The notes under the pieces are model-generated. The model worked only from the letters and a program-made list of their open reading frames with translations. It did no database searches and was not told where the DNA came from. Both the position numbers and the translations under genes were made by a program. This document shows positions 1 through 6,892 of a stretch of 21,196 nucleotides of DNA, in pieces. Origin of the DNA: Paraglaciecola arctica (GTDB lineage Bacteria > Pseudomonadota > Gammaproteobacteria > Enterobacterales > Alteromonadaceae); assembly GCA_003232445.1 (NCBI GenBank), contig QIJM01000197.1, positions 1 through 21,196 of the forward strand, in the 5' to 3' direction. Each line of letters opens with the position of its first letter. Position 1 is the first letter of the stretch.

Positions 1-1
1 A

Positions 2-91
2 AAATTTAAAGCGCTAGAAGCGGCAGGTGTTAAAACTGTGCGTTCTTTGGCTGATATAGGTAAAGGTTTGCGGGAAATTACTGGTTGGTAA
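2..91 (+). CDS. sucD: Succinyl-CoA ligase alpha subunit, C-terminal end (partial)
   Basis: This is the end of an open frame that enters from the left edge; 29 codons and a TAA stop are visible. The translated tail contains ALEAAGVKTVRSLADIG, which matches the conserved C-terminus of the ADP/GDP-forming succinyl-CoA synthetase alpha chain (E. coli SucD has almost the same ALEAAGVKTVRSLADIG run). The enzyme converts succinyl-CoA to succinate with substrate-level phosphorylation in the TCA cycle, in the cytoplasm as a complex with SucC. It is a housekeeping gene at the boundary of the accessory block. The identification rests on memory of the family; the active-site histidine region is outside the window. 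Confidence 0.9.
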   Translation, partial: KFKALEAAGVKTVRSLADIGKGLREITGW

Positions 92-113
92 AGCTCGGCT
101 AGTCAATATCAAT

Positions 114-142
114 AAAAAACCCCGCTGTTTAGCGGGTTTTTT
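114..142. terminator. Probable bidirectional Rho-independent terminator
   Basis: A six-pair stem CCCGCT/AGCGGG with a GTTT loop (121-136) has A6 on the left (114-119) and T6 on the right (137-142). It can therefore act as an intrinsic terminator for sucD on the plus strand and for the FG-GAP/ASPIC lipoprotein gene, which ends at 154 on the minus strand. Confidence 0.85.
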
Positions 143-153
143 ATGACTAAAAT

Positions 154-1860
154 TTAATCCCTATCGTTTCGAGTAATGAGTAGAAACTGGTTTATCTCGG
201 CATCCAAAATCAACGATTCTTCACCGTCCGGCCATACAATGCGTAATTCACTAATAGTATCTGCCGTTCCCAGACCAAAATGCGCTTCTACCGGATTTTG
301 TGATACGTAATTATTGCCAGCGCGTAGTTCACGCATTTGTTCTATATCACCAGTTTTTAGATAAATTCTCGCACCTAAAGCTTGCGAGTTGGTTGATTCT
401 TCTTTCAGGCGGATATTGATGAAGTTGTTGCCATTACCCTGGTTACAAAAAAGTTTAGGGGCACCGTTATAGTTCGCCACATAAATATCCTGATCACCGT
501 CTTTATCATAGTCAAAACATACGATCCCTCGGCCTAAACTGGTGTCATCGATTCCGGCGCTGAGGGCTTGTTCATTGAAACTGCCATCTCCATTTGACAT
601 AAATAAGCGTGAAGGGTCATGTTCGAACATGGGGTCGATAGTAGTATTTCCATTAGCCAACATGCCATTAACGTGAAAGATATCGAGAAAAGTATCGTTG
701 TTAAAATCACTAAAACAGGCCGCCCAACCCCAATATCCGTGACGGGTACCTGTTTCATCGGTTTTGTCTAAAAAAGTACCATCGCCCTGATTTTGATAAA
801 AACGGTTGCCTGGAGTCAATGAACCAAAGTTTTCGACCCCATCCTTGAAAGAAATTGCGGTGACAAACCAATCGAGATCTCCGTCATTATCATAATCACC
901 GATCGCAGAGCCCATACCTGCATTGTCAGTAATAATATTTCTGTCTGTTACCTCGTTTAGAGTGCCATCCTGTTGGTTTAAAAATACTTTAGTAAAACCT
1001 CCATCTACAACAAAGAGTAAATCTTGCCAGCCATCATTGTTAATATCTGCAAAACTGGGTGTAAACGTTCTATCACCTCGGGCAGGGAAGGTGCCTTTAG
1101 GAGCGGCCATTCCGACTGCTACCGTTGCATCAGTGAACGTCATGTCACCATTATTAAGCCAAAAATAAGCATAAAAATCATGTGGGGTATTAGTCCAATG
1201 GGTAATAACTAAATCCAAGTCCTGATCTTTGTCATAATCTCCCCAGGTTGCCGAAAATGTATTGTCGGGGAAACTTAGACCACTATCAGCTATAACATCA
1301 AGAAAGGTTTCATTACCTTGATTGATAAATAATGCCGGTTTGCTATCGGTCACTCCGCCAACAAAAATATCCAGTAGCCCATCACCATTTATGTCGGCAA
1401 AAGAGGGGCCACTGCCTTTGTTTTTAAGATCAATACCGGCAAGTGAAGCAATTTCTTCAAATGTGCCGTCTCCCTTATTTCTTAGTAATACGTTAGCCTG
1501 ATCTTCTCCCCCTACAGCATACAAATCAACCCAACCATCACCATCAAAATCACCGGCTCCTACGCCACCTGACATATCGCCTATTCCGTCACCAGCGGGG
1601 TTACTATGTTGGTATTGGATGCCAGCTTGCTGACTAATTTCATGAAATTGCAGGTCAGTTTGTGTTGTTGTACGTGCATTACATTGATGATTGGATGATG
1701 CAAATTCTGTTGTTGAAGTAATAATTACCGGTACACCAAGTTCCGATGTTCTGGGCGCAGGCAAAGGTACAAGTATAGATACTGGGGCATCGGGCGATGA
1801 ACCCCCTCCGCATGCGCTGAGAATAAGGGTAATGAAAATGGCTGAGGTTAAATTTCGCAT
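154..1860 (-). CDS. FG-GAP/VCBS repeat lipoprotein with C-terminal ASPIC/UnbV domain (CRTAC1-like)
   Basis: This is a 568-residue predicted outer-membrane lipoprotein. The N-terminus is a lipoprotein signal with lipobox LSAC and Cys17 followed by Gly, so there is no Asp +2 retention signal. Seven acidic D-x-D/N-x-D-G-x-x-D loops follow, near residues 103, 156, 207, 271, 321, 384 and 450. These are typical calcium-binding blades of an integrin-like FG-GAP/VCBS beta-propeller. Residues about 495-564 (GARIYL, then a W-P-D-G-E-E run) match the ASPIC/UnbV domain. The start codon is preceded by AGAGG about ten bases upstream. It begins 13 bases after the halogenase-family gene ends, so the two are almost certainly co-transcribed. 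Proteins of this architecture are usually assigned surface binding roles; a substrate cannot be read from the sequence. A glycan or protein adhesin role at the cell surface is inference. Confidence 0.85.
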   Translation of the reverse strand: MRNLTSAIFITLILSACGGGSSPDAPVSILVPLPAPRTSELGVPVIITSTTEFASSNHQCNARTTTQTDLQFHEISQQAGIQYQHSNPAGDGIGDMSGGVGAGDFDGDGWVDLYAVGGEDQANVLLRNKGDGTFEEIASLAGIDLKNKGSGPSFADINGDGLLDIFVGGVTDSKPALFINQGNETFLDVIADSGLSFPDNTFSATWGDYDKDQDLDLVITHWTNTPHDFYAYFWLNNGDMTFTDATVAVGMAAPKGTFPARGDRTFTPSFADINNDGWQDLLFVVDGGFTKVFLNQQDGTLNEVTDRNIITDNAGMGSAIGDYDNDGDLDWFVTAISFKDGVENFGSLTPGNRFYQNQGDGTFLDKTDETGTRHGYWGWAACFSDFNNDTFLDIFHVNGMLANGNTTIDPMFEHDPSRLFMSNGDGSFNEQALSAGIDDTSLGRGIVCFDYDKDGDQDIYVANYNGAPKLFCNQGNGNNFINIRLKEESTNSQALGARIYLKTGDIEQMRELRAGNNYVSQNPVEAHFGLGTADTISELRIVWPDGEESLILDAEINQFLLITRNDRD

Positions 1861-1873
1861 GGTTTTGTTACCT

Positions 1874-3370
1874 CTAAGATTGAAAATTTAAAGAGGCTCG
1901 TCGAATAAACTCATCGATCTCATTTAAATCATAGCGTTGTGATTGAGACTCGTCTTTCATCAACTGTTTTTCAGCTGGGAAAACGCCATAACCCGCCAAT
2001 AAACAGTGCCAGGAAAAAGGTGGGTAGAAACTGGATATTCTTTTTGACTCGATTTCTTGTGCCAAATTACCACCAGAAGTCCAACAGTTAATCATTTGAA
2101 CGAGCGTGGTAGAAACCTTATTGTTGCTACCATTTGCATTCCAATAATCATTATCGGTTCTGGAATTTAGTCGGTAATGAGCCACGATATAATCTCTAAT
2201 ACCCTCAAAACGAGCGTTTAAATTCTGATTAAATTCTGCTTGATTTTTTCGGGTAAAACCTCCTGCACCGTAAGTTCGAATAAAACCGTTGACGGTTTCC
2301 AAGACAAAATGCAGTGCTGTGGCTTCTAGTGGTTCAATAAATCCTTGGGATAAACCCACCGCTAATACATTGTTCGCCCAATGTTTTTCCATTCGACCAA
2401 CCCGCATTTTTATTTTTTGCGCAGGAGTGTCAGATTTAAGCATACCCAGTTTTTCACGTAGTTCGAATTCGGCCTGATCGTCAGTACAAAAATCTGAGCT
2501 GTAAACATAACCATTTCCAGTGCGATTTAACAATGGAATGTCCCAAGCCCAGCCACATTTCATGGCGGTTGATATAGTAGCAGTGTTGATGTTTTCTGAG
2601 ACTGGGGTAGGGAGGGTAATCGCCCGGTCATTGAATAAATTTTCTTTATAACTTATGAAAGGAACTTTCAATATTTTACCGATTAATAATGCACGAAAGC
2701 CACTGCAATCGATAAATAGATCAGCTGCAATGGTTTGCCCATTCTCAAGTTTTAGTTCTTTTATATCACCATTTGGATGTTGAGCGACCTGATCTACGGT
2801 GCCCTCCACATGCTGCACTCCGCGTTTAAGCGCAATTTTACGCAGAAACTTTCCTAACAACACAGAATCAAAATGGTAGCCATAGCCAATTTCAAAGGGG
2901 AAATTTTCGCTGGCTATGGGGGATAATTTTTTATCAGCCAGTTTAGTGGCAAGGTAATATCGGTCAGGATGGGCGTGGACGTCATAACCTTTCAGTCTGG
3001 CCACACAGTTTTGCATAAATATAGGGGCGGTGAAGGCATCAATCTTTGAGGCGAAAGGATGAAAATAGCTCTTGTAGCCGGGTTTTTTTGACCAGTTGAC
3101 AAATCGAATGCCATTTTTGTAGGTGGCATTACACGCTGGCATCCATTCAGACTCGTCCACTTCAATTTCATCAAAGAAGGTTTTCATTTGAGGGGTAGAG
3201 CCTTCGCCTACACCAATTACTCCGATATCACTAGACTCCACCAGTGTCACTTTGATGCCAAGTTGCAACCAGTGTTTAGCCAGTAAATTCGCGGTGATCC
3301 AACCCGCAGTTCCCCCACCGAGAATGACAACGTGTTGATTTATATTAGGCAGGTTTGAGTTTAACAACAT
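1874..3370 (-). CDS. Flavin-dependent tryptophan-halogenase-family protein, TonB-receptor-associated
   Basis: This 498-residue protein belongs to the flavin-dependent halogenase family. Visible motifs are the N-terminal FAD-binding GGGTAGW (18-24), Y-K-N-G-I-R-F-V-N-W around Lys85 (position of the catalytic lysine, PrnA Lys79), G-W-A-W-D-I-P (283-289, the WxWxIP signature said to separate halogenases from monooxygenases), and F-I-E-P-L-E-A-T (344-351) carrying the second active-site acid. All key residues are thus present. It uses FADH2, oxygen and halide through an enzyme-bound haloamine in characterised members, and needs a flavin reductase, which is not in this window. It lies 85 bases downstream of the TonB-dependent receptor and 13 before the FG-GAP gene. 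Such receptor-linked relatives are common in Xanthomonas, Caulobacter and Alteromonas; some are reported to halogenate indoles in vitro, but natural substrates are largely unknown. No strong ribosome-binding site precedes the ATG. Confidence 0.88.
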   Translation of the reverse strand: MLLNSNLPNINQHVVILGGGTAGWITANLLAKHWLQLGIKVTLVESSDIGVIGVGEGSTPQMKTFFDEIEVDESEWMPACNATYKNGIRFVNWSKKPGYKSYFHPFASKIDAFTAPIFMQNCVARLKGYDVHAHPDRYYLATKLADKKLSPIASENFPFEIGYGYHFDSVLLGKFLRKIALKRGVQHVEGTVDQVAQHPNGDIKELKLENGQTIAADLFIDCSGFRALLIGKILKVPFISYKENLFNDRAITLPTPVSENINTATISTAMKCGWAWDIPLLNRTGNGYVYSSDFCTDDQAEFELREKLGMLKSDTPAQKIKMRVGRMEKHWANNVLAVGLSQGFIEPLEATALHFVLETVNGFIRTYGAGGFTRKNQAEFNQNLNARFEGIRDYIVAHYRLNSRTDNDYWNANGSNNKVSTTLVQMINCWTSGGNLAQEIESKRISSFYPPFSWHCLLAGYGVFPAEKQLMKDESQSQRYDLNEIDEFIRRASLNFQS

Positions 3371-3417
3371 GGCAAGGATTATAATTAGATTAAATTAGGT
3401 AACAAGTGCCTTAGGAA

Positions 3418-3439
3418 GGGTGCAGACATTACTGCACCC
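3418..3439 (-). terminator. Intercistronic hairpin between receptor and halogenase genes
   Basis: This is a perfect eight-pair GC-rich stem, GGGTGCAG/CTGCACCC, with a six-base loop, in the 85-base gap downstream of the TonB-dependent receptor. On the minus strand it is followed by TTCCTAA rather than a clean U tract. It may be a leaky terminator or an mRNA-stabilising 3' structure that lowers expression of the two downstream genes relative to the receptor. The call as terminator is tentative. Confidence 0.5.
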
Positions 3440-3455
3440 AGCCACAGGCCATAAA

Positions 3456-6407
3456 TTACATATTGTAGTTAACACCAAAATAAATTGTTCTACCGAACCA
3501 TTGTATGGTGCCTGTGCGCTCTTCTTGTGCAAAATAAGAGCGGTTTGCTTCATCAGTTAAGTTATCAGCTGATACAAAAAATTGCAGATTATCTGAATAA
3601 TTGTATGACGCTTGTGCCGAAAAAATAGTCTCTTCAGCAAAAAAGGCCTGTTGTTCTGCACCGATGGCTACTTGTTCGTTTACGTAATCATCGCGAAAAC
3701 GAGCGTTGATACGCGTTTCAAACTTATCATCGTAGCTATAATAAACGGTGGCGGACCAAACACGAGGTGACAATCCTGGTAGAGGACCATCGCGTCCATC
3801 TTCCCCAGGAACCAGTGAAGGCAGAGCTATATTGCTCTCGGTGTACGAGTAATTAAGGTTCACACCTAAACCCTTCCACATGCCCGGCAAAAAGTCGAAG
3901 GTTTGCGTATAAGCCAACTCAATACCGCGAATATAACCGGCGTCTTCAATGTTAACCGCACGTTTGTATTCACCAATTGTATAGTTAATCAGTTCATCGT
4001 TTTCGTCAAAACGTTGGTTAAGATCCGCTTCGGGGATCGTAATGCCCACAGACGCATAATCGAAATCCACAGCGGTTAGATTAGTCGGAAAATTCGAAAT
4101 ATCCTTATTGAAAATTGCAACGGTTATGGCACCGTCTGTTTCAGTAAAATAATACTCATAGGAGAAGTCAATTTGATCCGCTTCAAATGGTTTCAAGAAG
4201 GGGTTAGTACTGGCATCCAGGTTGGCTCTTTGTGAATTACTGTCCCATGACCAGGTACTGCGAATGCCCATTTTTTCCAGTTCTGGACGCGCGATGCCTT
4301 TACTATAGGCAAACCGTAATTGCTGGTTATCCGTCAAGCCGAAGTTTAAATTTATTGAGGGTAGGTAATGGTTAAGCTTAGTACCTTCGTTAACGCGGAT
4401 AAAGCTATCATTAATTACCCCGTTGTCATCGGCGATAGGTTGTCCATTACCGTTACCCACATTAGCCAAGCCCCACGCTGATTGCTTAGTACGGATCGCG
4501 CGTAAACCAATATTACCGGTTACCGGAATGGCGCCTAATTCAAAATTTAAATTGGCCTGTATATAGGCGGATAGCACTTCTTCTTTAACATCACGTCCAT
4601 TTAAAATGGTCCAGCTGTTGTTCCAATCTAACGTAGGTGTTTGGTCAACATTAGGCAGCCACGCATCTAAAATTTGACTATTATTAACAGTCAGGAAAGA
4701 CGGCGTGTTGCTTAACTCCCCGCCAAGTGTGTGTACTTGTACCATATCTGCACTTAGTTGGAAGGGTTGAAAACGCTGTACTTCTACAAAATTTCCGTCT
4801 TCATCTCTGTCATAAGTAATATAATTACCGCTACGCATCGCTTGATCGGTTGTTCCATAGACAAATCTTGCTCTGCGCAGACTGTGATCACGTTCCGATG
4901 AACGCAGACCAAATTCAACAGAAGAAACAATTTCTGCTTCCAATTCGTATTTGAAATCTAAGGTGACAGCATTGGCTTCATTTTCTTCAAAAAACGGATA
5001 CGATTCAGCGCTAGTGACCATTAATTTGTTTACGTCAGTGAAGTCTTGATTAAATTGAACCATTGGCGTATCTAAACCATTAAGTTGATACGACAACACG
5101 AAATTATCGTCAACGACCGGCGTTGCAACACTAGAATCTTCAAATAGGGTCATACGTAACACCCGATCACGCAATATTTCTTCAGCTTGAGTATGAGATA
5201 GATCAAATTTCATACTCAAGGCATCGTTAATATCCCACTCCAGGTTGAAACCCACCGCGATGACTTCGCTCTCAGTGGTATTATCATCAGCTTGCACTTC
5301 TACTCTAAAATTTTCAGGAGAACCGACACCCGGTGCGGCCACAGCTAGACCTTGAGGGTCGCGTGCGAATGTCCCGCCGATAAGCGCACCATTGGCAATA
5401 ATAGGATTTGTTAATAACATGGTAGGGCCGCGGCGCGCGTCAGAAATATTGGCTAACCCCTGAACTCTGAATCCCCGGTCAAATGCTTCATCATCAAACT
5501 TTGAATAAAAACCATCAACCCGCATTTTTATTGAATCTGAGGCTATATAATCGATCGCTGCGACAAAACTATCACGCTTGTTTTCACCACCTTGTTCGTT
5601 TATTTCAAAACCATCAGAGACCAGAATGGTGCCATTTTCGTTAAGAAAAGGTTCGAAACCGTCATAAAGAGGTGTTTTAGGATCAAATTGTAAATTTACA
5701 AAACGCGTGGAAACGGTGGGTTCAAATAATCGTGAATAACCCGTTGAGATACCTAAAGTGTCATCCAAAAATTTCTGCTTGTAGGCGACTGTAAGTCTAT
5801 GCCCAAGGCTGCCAGAATCTGGATTGTCAGCTGCAACATTATTGTAGGCACCCTGCAATGATACCCGAAATTGGCTGTTTTCATCCATATCCAATGCGTT
5901 CGCGGTTTTTAATTCAACGGTACCTGCCACCCCACCTTCAATAAGTGATGCCTTTTGGCTCTTATACACTTGTGCTTGGGATATTAATTCAGACGGAAAT
6001 TGGTCAAACTGTACGGTACGGCCACCCGAAGCAGAAACCATTTCACGACCATTAAAGGTCGAAAATACATAGTTGCCGGACAAGCCACGAATGTTCAACT
6101 CACCCGACTGACCATCGATTCGAATAGAGGTTACTCCTGGGATACGTGAAAGAGCATCGGCAATTGACACGTCGGGCAATCCACCGATGTCATCTGCTGA
6201 TATTGCATCTACCACAGTATCTGAGAAACGCTTGGTATTAAGGGATTTTATTAAACTACTTCGAAAACCTTTTACCTCAATAACTTCAACATCTGAAGCA
6301 TCATCAACTTCAGCGTTGGCTTCCTGAGCAAGCGTGGGAATAGCGTGCAGGGACAAGCCAGCAGCCATTAGACTAAGAGTCAAAAAACTCGGTTTGAATT
6401 TTTTCAT
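3456..6407 (-). CDS. TonB-dependent outer-membrane receptor (TIGR01782-type), probable malto-oligosaccharide importer
   Basis: This 983-residue protein has a Sec signal peptide (MKKFKPSFLT onward, hydrophobic to about residue 26, likely cut after TLA). A TonB-box-like stretch D-V-E-V-I-E-V-K-G follows near 39-47, then a plug domain from about 62 with the S-I-A-D-A-L-S-R-I-P-G-V-T signature and the D-G-Q-S-G-E-L-N-I-R-G-L-S block (98-110). The rest is a large 22-strand-type barrel rich in aromatic and acidic turns. Length and plug motifs fit the TonB-Xanth-Caul subfamily, which imports oligosaccharides using TonB/ExbBD energy. The open frame extends five codons upstream to a TTG at 6422, but the ATG at 6407 is preferred because GGAAC lies just upstream of it and it gives a normal signal peptide. 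Its divergent neighbours are glucan-binding and debranching lipoproteins, so maltodextrin is the likely cargo; that is inference. The last residue is Met rather than the more usual Phe. Confidence 0.92.
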   Translation of the reverse strand: MKKFKPSFLTLSLMAAGLSLHAIPTLAQEANAEVDDASDVEVIEVKGFRSSLIKSLNTKRFSDTVVDAISADDIGGLPDVSIADALSRIPGVTSIRIDGQSGELNIRGLSGNYVFSTFNGREMVSASGGRTVQFDQFPSELISQAQVYKSQKASLIEGGVAGTVELKTANALDMDENSQFRVSLQGAYNNVAADNPDSGSLGHRLTVAYKQKFLDDTLGISTGYSRLFEPTVSTRFVNLQFDPKTPLYDGFEPFLNENGTILVSDGFEINEQGGENKRDSFVAAIDYIASDSIKMRVDGFYSKFDDEAFDRGFRVQGLANISDARRGPTMLLTNPIIANGALIGGTFARDPQGLAVAAPGVGSPENFRVEVQADDNTTESEVIAVGFNLEWDINDALSMKFDLSHTQAEEILRDRVLRMTLFEDSSVATPVVDDNFVLSYQLNGLDTPMVQFNQDFTDVNKLMVTSAESYPFFEENEANAVTLDFKYELEAEIVSSVEFGLRSSERDHSLRRARFVYGTTDQAMRSGNYITYDRDEDGNFVEVQRFQPFQLSADMVQVHTLGGELSNTPSFLTVNNSQILDAWLPNVDQTPTLDWNNSWTILNGRDVKEEVLSAYIQANLNFELGAIPVTGNIGLRAIRTKQSAWGLANVGNGNGQPIADDNGVINDSFIRVNEGTKLNHYLPSINLNFGLTDNQQLRFAYSKGIARPELEKMGIRSTWSWDSNSQRANLDASTNPFLKPFEADQIDFSYEYYFTETDGAITVAIFNKDISNFPTNLTAVDFDYASVGITIPEADLNQRFDENDELINYTIGEYKRAVNIEDAGYIRGIELAYTQTFDFLPGMWKGLGVNLNYSYTESNIALPSLVPGEDGRDGPLPGLSPRVWSATVYYSYDDKFETRINARFRDDYVNEQVAIGAEQQAFFAEETIFSAQASYNYSDNLQFFVSADNLTDEANRSYFAQEERTGTIQWFGRTIYFGVNYNM

Positions 6408-6892
6408 TTTATCATGTTCCAAATTCTGTTTTAGTTATGCGCAGCGTGCTAGTTACAGTGTGCCGTCATAGCTGTTTCAATTATCAGATTCCCTTAATTT
6501 GCTGTAGTTTTTTGGACATTCGTGACAACACTAATTTTATTGAGTTGCTACTTAATTACAACTTATTATTAACGTAAGGAAGAGCGTCAGACTTGAAAAA
6601 ACAATCATAAAATAAAATAAAATATATTAAAAACAATAGATTAAGTGTTTTTCAATGAAAAACCAGTGCTTTATGAATACGTATTCATAAAGGCCGGAAG
6701 TAATTTACATCTGTTAACAATTGATGAACAATATACTCGCTTAAGTATCGATTCTACAGTTGGTTTTTAAGCTTTAGGCACGGAGGCCGTTATTTGTTTT
6801 TTGAATGCGTGACAGCAAAATACCTAAAACCAGATAAATACGTAAACAAAAAGTTAGTACATATGTTTACAGGAAAACCGGAGAAGCACTCA
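6408..6892. other. Divergent regulatory region between receptor and glucan-lipoprotein genes
   Basis: These 485 bases separate the minus-strand receptor from the plus-strand lipoprotein and contain no convincing gene. The middle (about 6600-6660) is very AT-rich. The notable element is the palindrome at 6669-6692. A GGAGG at 6782-6786 stands seven bases before an in-frame TTG (6794), and a second good site, GGAGAAG at 6880-6886, precedes the preferred ATG at 6893. No promoter hexamers can be assigned with confidence on either strand. Confidence 0.7.
6669..6692. promoter_or_regulatory. Perfect 24-bp palindromic operator, core TGAATACGTATTCA
   Basis: The 24 bases are a perfect inverted repeat centred on CG (core ATACGTAT), in the divergent region about 200 bases upstream of the lipoprotein start and 260 upstream of the receptor start. 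A near-copy lies upstream of the pullulanase. A palindrome of 14-20 bases centred on CG is the usual geometry of LacI-family operators, so a sugar-responsive repressor of the glucan regulon is the natural candidate. No regulator gene lies in the window. Confidence 0.6.

Noticed and set aside
6408..6422. TTG start at 6422 for the TonB-dependent receptor
   Set aside because: It adds five residues before a standard signal peptide, and GGAAC fits the ATG at 6407 better.
6629..6652. AAAAACA/TGTTTTT inverted repeat upstream of the glucan lipoprotein
   Set aside because: It is an A/T-only stem apart from one pair, in a very AT-rich stretch, and is expected by chance.
6805..6837. Ten-codon ORF (MRDSKIPKTR) as a leader peptide
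   Set aside because: The GGAGG is 18 bases away, too far, and there is no attenuator-like structure after it.
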